In this document: in pieces, positions 7,619 through 14,789 of the stretch
Layout of the letters: every line of letters starts with the position of its first letter
Numbering within the stretch: the stretch's first letter is position 1
Assembly (NCBI GenBank): GCA_964638245.1
Contig: CAZWZG010000042.1
Location: 1-19,709 of the forward strand
DNA from: CAZWZG01 sp964638245
GTDB taxonomy: Bacteria; Pseudomonadota; Alphaproteobacteria; Rhodobacterales; Rhodobacteraceae
Direction: 5' to 3'
DNA length: 19,709 nucleotides
The notes under the pieces: model-generated
What the model was told of the DNA's origin: nothing
What the model saw: only the letters and a program-made list of their open reading frames with translations
Database searches by the model: none
Position numbers and translations under genes: made by a program

Positions 7619-7640
7619 ACTCAAGGATATTTTTACAAGA
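7619..7640 (+). repeat. Dispersed GGATATTTTT intergenic motif, degenerate copy 1
   Basis: ACTCAAGGATATTTTT begins at 7619 and is followed by ACAAGA, about 20 bp after the orphan binding-protein stop. It matches the better copies at 9622 and 17489 in the GGATATTT core and in position (downstream of a gene). The preceding TGCCTCTGG resembles one arm of a hairpin, but I could not find the other arm. It looks like an eroded member of the family. Confidence 0.5.
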
Positions 7641-7654
7641 CCCCTAGACAGCAG

Positions 7655-7680
7655 GGGGGCAAAAAATGTTCATGGCCCCC
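7655..7680 (+). other. G-rich inverted repeat upstream of the SLC13 permease gene
   Basis: GGGGGC at 7655-7660 and GCCCCC at 7675-7680 can pair as a 6-bp GC-only stem with a 14-nt loop containing six A residues. It lies 31 bp before the permease start. No U tract follows on the plus strand. It could be a weak terminator for the upstream operon, an operator or a leader structure. The spacer from 7601 to 7710 otherwise holds only the dispersed motif; no convincing promoter was identified. Confidence 0.35.
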
Positions 7681-7710
7681 AATACATAAAAAGTTGTTTG
7701 GGAACACGGT

Positions 7711-9594
7711 ATGGAGGCGATCCAGCTCAGCACAGAAATGATGGTGGTGCTGGGCGTGCTTGCGATCACGGTCGCGCTGTTCGTCACGGAAGTCTTTCGG
7801 ATCGACTTCACGGCCATTCTGGTGATGGTGTCCCTCGGCCTGTTGAGCCAGCTTCCCGGCCTTGGCAACCTTGCCGATCCCACACAGTTATTCTCCGGTT
7901 TCGCCTCCAACGCGGTGATCTCGATCATCGCGGTGATGATCATTGGCGCCGGGCTCGACAAGACCGGACTGATGAGCAAGGTCGCTTCCGTCATTTTGCG
8001 CTATGGCGGTTCGACCGAGGGGCGGATCATTCCGATCATCTCCGGGACGGTTGGGGTTATTTCGTCCTTCATGCAGAACGTCGGCGCGGCGGCGCTGTTC
8101 CTGCCCGTGGTGTCGCGGATCTCGGTACGCACGGGCCTGCCGCTCAGCCGCCTGCTGATGCCCATGGGGTTCTGTGCGATCCTGGGTGGGACGATGACGA
8201 TGGTCGGCTCATCGCCCTTGATCCTTTTGAACGACCTGATTGAGACCTCTAACGCCGCGTTGCCGGCAGGTTCGAAAATGGAGCCGTTCGACCTGTTTGA
8301 CGTTACGCCTATCGGGATAGCACTGGTCCTCTCGGGCATCCTCTATTTCGTGATCTTCGGTCGCTTCGTTCTGCCCAACTATGCGCGCGATGACGCCACA
8401 TCGGGTCAGTCGATCAAGGACTACATGCGCCGCCTTTACGGGATCGAGACCGATATATTCGAGGTTGTGATCCCCAAGGACAGCGACCTTGAAGGGTTGT
8501 TCATGGGCGATGTGATGGAAAACTATCACGTCCATATCATCGGGTCCTACTACAACCGCCAGCGCTTCTTTTTGCCACCGCCGTTCGAGACCGAGATCAC
8601 GACGCCCTGCCGCCTTGCCATTCTGGGCGAGCGCAAGGAGGTCGAAAAGCTGGCCGAAGCCCATGGCGCGCGGATCATGCATGAGCTGGACATGTTCGCC
8701 GAGGATTACGCCCCGACGGTGTCCGGCACGGCTGAAATCGTTATCCCGCCGGATTCCAGCGTCATCGGGAAATGCGCGGCCGACCTCCAGATGCGCAAGA
8801 TCTACGGCATCTCGATGATCGCGATCAAACGCGACGAGGAAACGCTGAGCCTTGTGGAAAGCGAGGATCACCAGCCAACCCGCATCGGTCTGGAGCCGTT
8901 GCATTCTGGCGATACGATTGCCGTCTTCACCCGCTGGGATGCCTTGGCCAAACTGACCAAGGACCGCGATTTTGTGGTAGTCACGCAGGACTTCCCGCGT
9001 GAAGAGCTGCGCCCGCAAAAGGTCGTGCATGCTCTGGTCTTCTTCCTAATCGCGCTGAGCTTGATCCTGTTCACGGATGTCCGCCTGTCGCTGTGCTTGT
9101 TCGCTGGAGCGGCCGGGATGATCCTGACCAAGGTTTTGAGCGTCGAGGAAGCCTACGAGTCCGTCAGTTGGTCGACCGTGTTCCTCTTAGCGAGTCTTAT
9201 CCCATTGGGTCAGGCCGTGCAGAACACTGGGACGGCTGCGTGGATCGCGCAAGAGATCCTACGCCTTCTGGATGGTGTGCCGATCTTCGGGCTGCAGATC
9301 GGCGTGGCGGTGCTGGCGACCGGGTTCACGTTGGTGATGTCCAACGTCGGAGCGACGGTCCTTTTGGTGCCTTTGGCTGTATCCATTGCCGTGGCAGCCG
9401 GGGGAGATCCGGCGGTGTTTGCCTTGACGGTTGCGATTGCCACGTCGAACTCTTTCCTGATTCCGACGCACCAGGTGAACGCTCTGATCATGGGCCCGGC
9501 GGGCTATCGTGTGGTGGATTTCATCAAGGGAGGTGGCATCATGACGATTATCTTCCTTGTCGTCTCAATGGCGATGATGAACGTGGTGTTCTGA
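7711..9594 (+). CDS. SLC13/DASS-family permease with internal RCK_C (TrkA-C) domains
   Basis: This 627-residue membrane protein is built as two membrane halves (about 8-220 and 436-626) with a soluble middle of some 210 residues. The length and layout match the SAC1-like/YfbS-type SLC13 permeases. Each half carries an Asn-x-Gly-Ala motif at an expected re-entrant hairpin: MQNVGAAALFLP at 121-132 and MSNVGATVLLVP at 543-554. The middle contains two RCK_C-like segments, around 245-325 and 333-410 (AEIVIPPDSSVIGK, then LHSGDTIAVF). These domains usually bind small ligands and regulate transport. Substrates in this family include sulfate, dicarboxylates and other anions; none can be assigned here. 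The ribosome-binding site is weak. The gene stands alone, with a terminator-like hairpin after its stop. Confidence 0.88.
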   Translation: MEAIQLSTEMMVVLGVLAITVALFVTEVFRIDFTAILVMVSLGLLSQLPGLGNLADPTQLFSGFASNAVISIIAVMIIGAGLDKTGLMSKVASVILRYGGSTEGRIIPIISGTVGVISSFMQNVGAAALFLPVVSRISVRTGLPLSRLLMPMGFCAILGGTMTMVGSSPLILLNDLIETSNAALPAGSKMEPFDLFDVTPIGIALVLSGILYFVIFGRFVLPNYARDDATSGQSIKDYMRRLYGIETDIFEVVIPKDSDLEGLFMGDVMENYHVHIIGSYYNRQRFFLPPPFETEITTPCRLAILGERKEVEKLAEAHGARIMHELDMFAEDYAPTVSGTAEIVIPPDSSVIGKCAADLQMRKIYGISMIAIKRDEETLSLVESEDHQPTRIGLEPLHSGDTIAVFTRWDALAKLTKDRDFVVVTQDFPREELRPQKVVHALVFFLIALSLILFTDVRLSLCLFAGAAGMILTKVLSVEEAYESVSWSTVFLLASLIPLGQAVQNTGTAAWIAQEILRLLDGVPIFGLQIGVAVLATGFTLVMSNVGATVLLVPLAVSIAVAAGGDPAVFALTVAIATSNSFLIPTHQVNALIMGPAGYRVVDFIKGGGIMTIIFLVVSMAMMNVVF

Positions 9595-9603
9595 GCAAAT
9601 GAA

Positions 9604-9621
9604 CTGGGGGCCAGCCCCCAG
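9604..9621. terminator. Hairpin between convergent permease and thioesterase genes
   Basis: CTGGGGGC at 9604-9611 and GCCCCCAG at 9614-9621 form a perfect 8-bp inverted repeat (the two-base centre must open slightly). It begins 10 bp after the permease stop. The plus-strand downstream sequence contains ATATTT rather than a clean U run; the minus strand has TTCATTT. It lies between convergent genes and could stop transcription from both sides. Confidence 0.6.
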
Positions 9622-9650
9622 ACCCCGGGATATTTGAAAACAGAAAATGG
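9622..9650 (+). repeat. Dispersed GGATATTT intergenic motif, copy 2
   Basis: ACCCCGGGATATTT begins at 9622 directly after the hairpin at 9604-9621. It matches the copy at 17489 (ACCCCGAGGATATTT) except for one missing A. The combination of GC-rich hairpin, ACCCCG and GGATATTT is therefore repeated within this window. Confidence 0.65.
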
Positions 9651-9659
9651 AGCCGCGCT

Positions 9660-10043
9660 CTATTCCGTTGGCACCGGGCGCTTCTTGCCGTTCTCGTCAA
9701 TGGCGACAAAGGTAAAGACCGCCTCGGTGACCTTCTCCCGATCGCCATGGCGGCTGCGCAGGACCCAAGCCTCGACGCTATAGGCGAGTGAAGTCGTGCC
9801 GATCCGCTCCAGATCGACATAGACGCACAAGACATCGCCGACTTTCACAGGGCGCAGGAACTTCATGGCGTCGATGGCGATGGTGGCAACACGGCCTTCG
9901 GCGCGCGTCCCCGCTTCGATCCCGACCGCCATGTCCATCTGGCTTAGCACCCAACCCCCAAAAATATCCCCGCCCGGATTTGCGTCTGCGGGCATCGCCA
10001 GCGTGCGCAGGGTCAAGTGCCCTCTGGGTTGGTTTTCGCTCAT
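9660..10043 (-). CDS. Acyl-CoA thioesterase, YciA type (hot-dog fold)
   Basis: This 127-residue protein has single hot-dog domain length. The region NPGGDIFGGWVLSQMDMA (22-39) is nearly diagnostic for YciA/BACH thioesterases. Asp26 is the expected catalytic acid, and the GGWVLSQMD helix is the central hot-dog helix. FLRPVKVGDVLCVYVDLER and VFTFVAIDENGKKRPVP complete the family pattern. The enzyme hydrolyses acyl-CoA to free acid and CoA in the cytoplasm, usually with broad chain-length range. Its ATG overlaps the ParA stop by 4 bp (ATGA), with AGAGG upstream, so the two are co-translated, although no functional link between them is obvious. Confidence 0.9.
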   Translation of the reverse strand: MSENQPRGHLTLRTLAMPADANPGGDIFGGWVLSQMDMAVGIEAGTRAEGRVATIAIDAMKFLRPVKVGDVLCVYVDLERIGTTSLAYSVEAWVLRSRHGDREKVTEAVFTFVAIDENGKKRPVPTE

Positions 10044-10663
10044 TTAAGCCTCTTGGTCACTTCCTTGGCCAAGGCCGTAACCTCAGCCGGGCTGGCACCG
10101 CGCCCACCCTCGAGGACGCCTTTACCATGGCCCAGCGTTTCAGCGAAAGCCACGCGGTTGCCCAACACGGTCTTGGCGACAGGGGCGTCGAGCTTTTTGA
10201 GGTCTTTGGCGACTTCATCGGCGACGCGCGTCCCGGATTTGGCGCGGTTCAGCACGACCAGGATGCCCTTGTCCTCGCGCTGGGCCATGTCGAGGATGCT
10301 TTCGGTGGCCCAAAGGTCGAGTTGGCTCGCTGCAACCGGCACGATCACCAGATCGCTTTCGCGCAAGGCCGGTTTGAGGTCGCTGTCGATTTTGGGGGGC
10401 GTATCGATGATGATGATGTCATGGCTCTTGCGCAGCTTGTCGCATTCATAGGTGACCCCCCAGGCGCTCGCCGTGGCGAAATCCATGTCCTCAGTCCCGC
10501 TCTGGAACCGCGTCATGCACCATCGACCAAGTGAGCCCTGGGGATCTGTGTCCAAGAGCGCCACACGCTTGCCTGCCTTTGCATAGGCTACGGCAAGGTT
10601 CGCCGCGATCGTCGTCTTGCCCGAGCCGCCCTTTTGCTGCGCTATCGTGATGACGTGTCCCAA
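10040..10663 (-). CDS. ParA-family ATPase (deviant Walker A), orphan
   Basis: This 207-residue protein starts MGHVITIAQQKGGSGKTT, a deviant Walker A motif with the signature lysine (Lys11) and Lys16. It continues with LLDTDPQGS (Walker A'), IIIIDTPPK (Walker B) and SQLDLWATESILDM, as in short ParA/MinD-like ATPases. It has no N-terminal HTH, and no ParB gene is adjacent. Such proteins position chromosomes, plasmids or protein complexes by an ATP-driven gradient on the nucleoid; the cargo is unknown. The start is uncertain. I prefer TTG at 10663 because it gives the family-like N-terminus and has GGGGG upstream; TTG at 10675 would add four residues. The stop overlaps the thioesterase start. 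The 64-bp gap to the SRAP gene may hold its own promoter. Confidence 0.88.
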   Translation of the reverse strand: MGHVITIAQQKGGSGKTTIAANLAVAYAKAGKRVALLDTDPQGSLGRWCMTRFQSGTEDMDFATASAWGVTYECDKLRKSHDIIIIDTPPKIDSDLKPALRESDLVIVPVAASQLDLWATESILDMAQREDKGILVVLNRAKSGTRVADEVAKDLKKLDAPVAKTVLGNRVAFAETLGHGKGVLEGGRGASPAEVTALAKEVTKRLK

Positions 10664-10739
10664 ACCGGCCCCCAAAACTCAAAAAGTTCAAATTTCTGCG
10701 GTGCAGCATAGGCCTTGCGCCACGTCTCTGCAATGCCCC

Positions 10740-11357
10740 TCATGGCGCGTCCCAATCCACGTCCTGTGCCTTTTCAATGGCGATCGACCCGTTGGGGGTA
10801 GACCGGATTAACGCTTCGGCTTGGGCCGGGACGCCGTCAAGCCACGTAGGAATGTCCGCCGGGTCAAGGATCACGCCCATCCGGTGGTGGATTTCAGCGA
10901 CCTCGTGGTTTGGCTCGCAGGTGACAGTGGCGATTTGAGCGATCTCGCGTCCTCCGGGCGCCACCCAGACGTCCCAGACGGCAGCAAACGCTATCGGCGC
11001 CTTGTCCGCGCGCGTCAGACGCCATGCGGTTTTCTTGCGCGTCTTACCAGTCCATTCGTACCAGCCATCGGCGGGCACGATAGCACGCTTCAACCCCTCG
11101 AAGGCCGACTTGCGAAAGACAGTCTCGCCGCGCGCATTGATCAGCGTTTCAAGCACGGGGCGACCACGCGCATTCACGCGCCCTTGTGGGATCAGGCCCC
11201 AGCGCATCAGGCGCGCCTCGCGATCCTCGGTCATGGCGACGATCTCTTCGCCAGGAGCGATGTTGCGACGCGGGGTGATATCGATGTCGGTAAAATCCAG
11301 AGCGAACGCTCGACCGACGGTCGCAAGCGGTGTCTCAAGAAAGAACCGCCCGGGCAT
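10740..11357 (-). CDS. SRAP-domain (YedK/HMCES-like) protein lacking catalytic Cys2
   Basis: This 205-residue protein has the SOS response-associated peptidase fold. Visible family motifs are NIAPGEE (32-38), MRWGLIP (51-57), LINARGET (72-79; Asn74, Arg76), IVPADGWYEW (93-102; Glu101) and IHHRMGVIL (156-164; His157). YedK/HMCES proteins shield single-stranded DNA by forming a thiazolidine crosslink between Cys2 and abasic sites. Here the protein begins MPGRFF instead of MCGRF, so the crosslinking Cys is Pro. An in-frame TGA two codons before the ATG excludes an upstream start that could restore it. The usual HxRMP also reads HxRMG. It probably binds abasic or single-stranded DNA without covalent capture, or has another activity. 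RidA lies 3 bp upstream. Confidence 0.88.
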   Translation of the reverse strand: MPGRFFLETPLATVGRAFALDFTDIDITPRRNIAPGEEIVAMTEDREARLMRWGLIPQGRVNARGRPVLETLINARGETVFRKSAFEGLKRAIVPADGWYEWTGKTRKKTAWRLTRADKAPIAFAAVWDVWVAPGGREIAQIATVTCEPNHEVAEIHHRMGVILDPADIPTWLDGVPAQAEALIRSTPNGSIAIEKAQDVDWDAP

Positions 11358-11360
11358 TGC

Positions 11361-11753
11361 TCAGGCCCGGACAGCGGCCAGTGCTTCGACCTCGACCGTA
11401 AACTCGGGGCGGGTGAAGCCGGACACGATCATCAGGGTCGACGCTGGAAGCCGTTCGACCTCAGACAGCCAAGTATCACGCGTAGCCATATAGGCGGCCA
11501 TATGCTCGCGCCCGGTCACAAACGCATTGATGCGCACTACATCAGCAGGGCCCGCGCCCGCCTCGCCCAGAATGGCCGCGATGTTGGCAAAGCAGATCTC
11601 AGCCTGAGCCGCCGTGTCATCCGGGATCGTACCGTCCGCGGCCAGCCCCAACTGCCCTGACGTCAGGATCAGACGATAGCCCTCGGGCACCTCTACGCCA
11701 TGGGCATAGCGGGCAAAGGGAGGCGCGATCGAGGACGGGTTCAGTTCTTTCAT
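11361..11753 (-). CDS. RidA (YjgF/YER057c/UK114) family protein
   Basis: This 130-residue protein has single RidA-domain length. ILTSGQLGLAADGTIPDDTAAQAE (29-52) and the C-terminal FTVEVEALAAV (118-128) are family hallmarks. RidA proteins form trimers and hydrolyse reactive enamines/imines made by PLP enzymes. The carboxylate-binding Arg of active RidA (Arg105, in a P-A-R-S context) appears as Ser105 here (LPASTLMIVSGF). It may therefore belong to one of the non-deaminase Rid subfamilies. The start ATG follows AAGGTCGCGTT. It is the first gene of the minus-strand group and diverges from the ABC operon across a 186-bp spacer. The exact substrate is unknown. Confidence 0.85.
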   Translation of the reverse strand: MKELNPSSIAPPFARYAHGVEVPEGYRLILTSGQLGLAADGTIPDDTAAQAEICFANIAAILGEAGAGPADVVRINAFVTGREHMAAYMATRDTWLSEVERLPASTLMIVSGFTRPEFTVEVEALAAVRA

Positions 11754-11868
11754 AACGCGACCTTAACCGGCCCTTGACCCTTCGTCATCAGACTCAATTT
11801 CGCTGAAATATTGGGCAGCCGCTTGCAAAATGACCAAGGATCGTGCGCCATGGGGGTAATCCGATTCC

Positions 11869-11888
11869 GCGCCGGCGTCGGCGCTTTT
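11869..11888 (+). promoter_or_regulatory. Terminator-like hairpin in the leader of the ABC operon
   Basis: GCGCCG (11869-11874), loop GCGT, CGGCGC (11879-11884), then TTTT (11885-11888). This is a short GC stem with tetraloop and U run, about 51 bp before the binding-protein start. It could act as an attenuator. The spacer from 11754 to 11939 also holds TTGACC at 11774-11779, but no convincing -10 at 17 bp was found. Confidence 0.4.
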
Positions 11889-11939
11889 CACCGGTCGGGG
11901 GAGCACCATGATCTGGATCGGTTGTCAGTGGAGGTTATC

Positions 11940-12941
11940 ATGACAAAAACAAAATTCGCAGCCGCAGCGACGGCAGTCCTTGCCGCTGGCGCGGCGCAGG
12001 CCGGTGGGCACCTGACCGAAGTCACGTTCGGAACGAACTGGGTTGCTCAGGCAGAACACGGCGGTTTCTATCAATCGGTTGCCGACGGAACGTACGAAGA
12101 ATGCGGGCTGAGCGTCACCATTCTTCCGGGTGGTCCGCAGGTCAACAACCGCGCGTTGATGCTGGCAGGCCGGATCGATTTCCATATGGGCGGCGATCTC
12201 CTCGGGGCGTTCAATGCCGCGCGTGAAAACATCCCCGTCGTGAACATCGCAGCCATCTTCCAAAAGCACCCGCAGGTCCTGCTGGCACACCCCCAAAGCG
12301 CAAGCAGCTTTGAGGAACTCAAGGATCTCACGCTGCTGATTGGCGACAACGGCTATCAGACTTATTACCAGTGGATGATCGCTGAATTCGGCTTCACCGA
12401 AGAACAGCGCGAGCCCTACACGTTCAACCCCGCACCATTCCTTGCCGATACCGAAAAGGCGATGCAAGGCTATCTATCGTCCGAACCTTTCCTTGTCGAA
12501 AAAGAAGGTGGCTTTGTTCCGAACGTCTTCCTGATCGCTGACGCCGGCTTCTCGTCTTATGCCACAACCATCGAGACGATGCAGGCGACCATCGACGAGC
12601 GTCCTGAAGTTGTCGAGTGCTTCGTCGAAGGCTCGATCAAGGGCTGGTACAAATATCTTTATGGCGACAACGCAGGCGCCAACGCCCTGATCCAAGAAGC
12701 AAACCCTGAGATGTCTTCGGACAAAATCGCCTACGCGATCGATAAGATGCTGGAATGGGGCATCGTGGACAGCGGGGACGCCGAAACCATGGGCATCGGT
12801 GTGATTACCGATGAGAAATACAAGGACTTCTACGACAAGATGGTCGCAGCAGGCGTCGTTGAAGCCGGACTGGACTACTCGGCGACGTATACGACCGAGT
12901 TTGTTGGTGAAGGTCTCGGTATGGACCTGAAAACCCAGTAA
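11940..12941 (+). CDS. ABC transporter substrate-binding protein, NMT1/THI5-like
   Basis: This 333-residue periplasmic protein has a signal peptide ending AGAAQA (about residue 22). The mature part begins EVTFGTNWVAQAEHGGFYQS, continues YEECGLSVTILPGGPQVNN and has LAGRIDFHMGG. This is the NMT1/THI5-like pattern of binding proteins for pyrimidine- or flavin-like heterocycles, such as ThiY (HMP derivatives) and RibY (riboflavin). The ATG at 11940 is preceded by GTGGAGGTTATC. The open frame extends 43 codons further upstream but would run through the leader hairpin and lacks a signal peptide. It is the first gene of a nine-gene or longer operon, and a strong hairpin separates it from the ATPase gene. 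The CodA-like deaminase further down supports a heterocyclic N-containing ligand. Confidence 0.9.
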   Translation: MTKTKFAAAATAVLAAGAAQAGGHLTEVTFGTNWVAQAEHGGFYQSVADGTYEECGLSVTILPGGPQVNNRALMLAGRIDFHMGGDLLGAFNAARENIPVVNIAAIFQKHPQVLLAHPQSASSFEELKDLTLLIGDNGYQTYYQWMIAEFGFTEEQREPYTFNPAPFLADTEKAMQGYLSSEPFLVEKEGGFVPNVFLIADAGFSSYATTIETMQATIDERPEVVECFVEGSIKGWYKYLYGDNAGANALIQEANPEMSSDKIAYAIDKMLEWGIVDSGDAETMGIGVITDEKYKDFYDKMVAAGVVEAGLDYSATYTTEFVGEGLGMDLKTQ

Positions 12942-12950
12942 CCAAAACCC

Positions 12951-12976
12951 GCCCGGCGGCCAAACCCGCCGGGCGA
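12951..12976 (+). other. Strong intercistronic hairpin after the binding-protein gene
   Basis: CGCCCGGCGG (12951-12960) and CCGCCGGGCG (12967-12976) form a perfect 10-bp GC-rich stem with loop CCAAAC, followed by ATTTTC. It lies between the binding-protein stop and the ATPase start, in a 50-bp gap. It could be a partial terminator or an mRNA 3'-stabilising element that keeps binding-protein levels above those of the membrane parts. The downstream genes have no obvious separate promoter, so read-through must occur. Confidence 0.75.
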
Positions 12977-12991
12977 TTTTCAGGGGGTGGC

Positions 12992-13780
12992 ATGGCCTAT
13001 TCGCCAAAACCGTTGGGGCAGCGCGACCCGCTCCTCAACATGAGCCATATCGAAAAGACCTTCGCGAGCGGCGAGATCGTTGCGCTCAAGGACATGAACC
13101 TGACGCTCAATGACGGTGATTTCCTGTCGCTCTTGGGGCCGTCGGGCTGTGGGAAATCGACCGCGCTGCGGCTGATTTCGGGGCTGATGCAACCCACGCG
13201 CGGCAAGATCGACTGGATCGGCGGACAGGGCAAAGACGACCTTGGCGTCGTCTTTCAGGAACCCACGCTGATGCCCTGGGCGACAGTCACGCAGAACGTG
13301 TTCCTGCCCTTCAAGCTCAAGGGCACGGCCTATGCGGCGGTAAAGGACGACATTCTTGAGGCTTTGAAGCTGGTCGGGCTTGAGAAGTTCCAGAATTCGT
13401 ACCCGCGAGAGCTTTCGGGCGGTATGAAAATGCGGGTGTCTATCGCGCGCGCCATGGTCACGCGGCCCAAGCTGATCCTGATGGACGAACCCTTCGCCGC
13501 GCTTGATGAGATCACGCGGTTCAAGCTGAACAACGACCTTCTTGAACTTAAGGCGGCGTATGGCTGCACAGTCATCTTCGTGACCCATTCTGTCTTCGAG
13601 AGCGTCTTCCTCTCTGACCGTATCGTGGTTATGGCCGCCCGACCGGGGCGCGTCATTCACGAGCTTGAGGTCACCGCACCCTATCCGCGCACCGAAGAAT
13701 TCCGAACTTCTGCCGAGTATGCCGCCCATTGCCGCTCGGCCTCTGACGCCCTGCAAGATGCCATAGGAGTGGCCGCATGA
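12992..13780 (+). CDS. ABC transporter ATP-binding protein (SsuB/TauB/ThiZ type)
   Basis: This 262-residue ATPase has all ABC motifs: Walker A GPSGCGKST (49-57), Q-loop Gln89 in VVFQEPTLMPW, signature LSGGM (141-145), Walker B LILMDEPFAALDE (161-173) and switch His199 in FVTHS. The LMPWATVTQNV and MDEPFAALDE wording is typical of the nitrate/sulfonate/taurine/pyrimidine importer ATPases that work with NMT1-type binding proteins. GGGGGTGG precedes the ATG. The 3' end overlaps the permease start as ATGA, so both subunits are co-translated. It drives import by the permease encoded next to it. Confidence 0.94.
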   Translation: MAYSPKPLGQRDPLLNMSHIEKTFASGEIVALKDMNLTLNDGDFLSLLGPSGCGKSTALRLISGLMQPTRGKIDWIGGQGKDDLGVVFQEPTLMPWATVTQNVFLPFKLKGTAYAAVKDDILEALKLVGLEKFQNSYPRELSGGMKMRVSIARAMVTRPKLILMDEPFAALDEITRFKLNNDLLELKAAYGCTVIFVTHSVFESVFLSDRIVVMAARPGRVIHELEVTAPYPRTEEFRTSAEYAAHCRSASDALQDAIGVAA

Positions 13781-14789
13781 GCCTTGCCGAAAACGCCCCA
13801 ACCGCCCCCGTGATCGACGAGGAAGAGCTGTCGCGCGCCCGCTGGGCCCAGATCAACCGGATCGCCAAATGGTTCCTGCCGACGGTGGTCCTGCTCGGAT
13901 CGATCCTGGCCTGGCACCTTTATGTGACGATCAACGAAGTGCCGCATTACATCCTGCCGGGGCCGGTTCTGGTGGCACAGTCGGTGGTTGAAGACTGGGC
14001 GCTCCTTTGGCCGGCGATGGTGACCACAACCCGCCTGACATTCTTTGCATTGATCCTTGCTATCGCGGGCGGCGTAATCCTTGCCGTGGCCTTCACCCAG
14101 TCGAAATGGGTGGAAATGTCGTTTTTTCCATACGCGGTGATCCTGCAGGTAACCCCGGTCATCGCCATCGCCCCGCTTTTGCAGATCTACATGGACAGCG
14201 CCTTTGCCGCCGCTTTGGCTTGCGCCTGGATCGTGGCGTTTTTTCCGATCCTGTCGAACACGACGATTGGTCTGAAAAGCGCGGACCATAACCTCAACGA
14301 CCTNNNNNNNNNNNNNNNNNNNNNNNNNNNNNNNNNNNNNNNNNNNNNNNNNNNNNNNNNNNNNNNNNNNNNNNNNNNNNNNNNNNNNNNNNNNNNNNNN
14401 NNNTCCTGTCGAACACGACGATTGGTCTGAAAAGCGCGGACCATAACCTCAACGACCTCTTCACGATCTACGGCGCGACCCGCTGGCAGCGCTTGCGGTA
14501 TCTCGCGGCGCCCTCTGCCCTGCCCTTCTTCCTGGGCGGCCTCAAGATCGCGGGCGGGCTGGCGCTGATCGGGGCGGTCGTGGCCGAATTCGTCATTGGC
14601 CGCGCGGGCACGGGCCTTGGCCTTGCTTCAACGCTCCTTGAGGCCAGCTACCGATTCAACTTCGGCCGCCTCTACGCCGCGCTGATCCTGATTTCGATCA
14701 TGGGCGTCGTGATCTTCGCCATCACCAGCCTGATCAGCCACCTCTTGCTGCGCAGCTGGCACGAAAGTGCGTTGAAGCGGGAGACTTGA
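13777..14789 (+). CDS. ABC transporter permease, interrupted by an assembly gap
   Basis: This is a binding-protein-dependent transport inner-membrane protein of the SsuC/TauC/ThiX type. The first part (176 codons, to 14303) has membrane spans near 29-49, 87-107 and 115-135. The part after the gap (from 14404) contains the EAA-type cytoplasmic loop IYGATRWQRLRYLAAPSALP and two more spans. As deposited, the frame is broken across the 100 N at 14304-14403. The 55 bp on both sides are identical, however. Removing the Ns and one copy leaves 858 bp, exactly 286 codons, giving a 285-residue protein of normal length. I regard the gene as intact in the organism. The start overlaps the ATPase stop, and the stop overlaps the deaminase start by one base (TGATG). 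Confidence 0.88.
14249..14303 (+). repeat. 55-bp sequence duplicated at the assembly gap, left copy
   Basis: The 55 bases from tcctgtcgaac to caacgacct are identical to 14404-14458. They lie directly against the N run. They look like two contig ends that overlap by 55 bp and were joined without merging, not a biological repeat. Confidence 0.9.
14304..14403. other. Assembly gap of exactly 100 N
   Basis: One hundred consecutive N bases lie inside the ABC permease gene. The round number indicates a scaffolding placeholder of unknown true size. The identical flanks suggest that the real gap is negative (overlapping contigs). Confidence 0.98.
14404..14458 (+). repeat. 55-bp sequence duplicated at the assembly gap, right copy
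   Basis: Second copy of 14249-14303, starting at the first base after the N run. In this copy the reading frame continues into the rest of the permease (LFTIYGATRW). Confidence 0.9.

Noticed and set aside
11840..11939. A full TPP (THI-box) riboswitch upstream of the NMT1-type binding protein
   Set aside because: TGATCTGGAT and GTCAGTGGAGG resemble the 3' half, but the CUGAGA core and the matching 5' half are absent. Kept only as a low-interest leader observation.
12980..13801. Long minus-strand open frame opposite the ABC ATPase gene
   Set aside because: The plus-strand frame has all ABC motifs; the antisense product is low-complexity in Arg, His and Gly without family features.
13777..14789. 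ABC permease as a pseudogene with a frameshift
   Set aside because: The frame break is created by the 100 N and the uncollapsed 55-bp overlap; merging the flanks restores a full-length protein.
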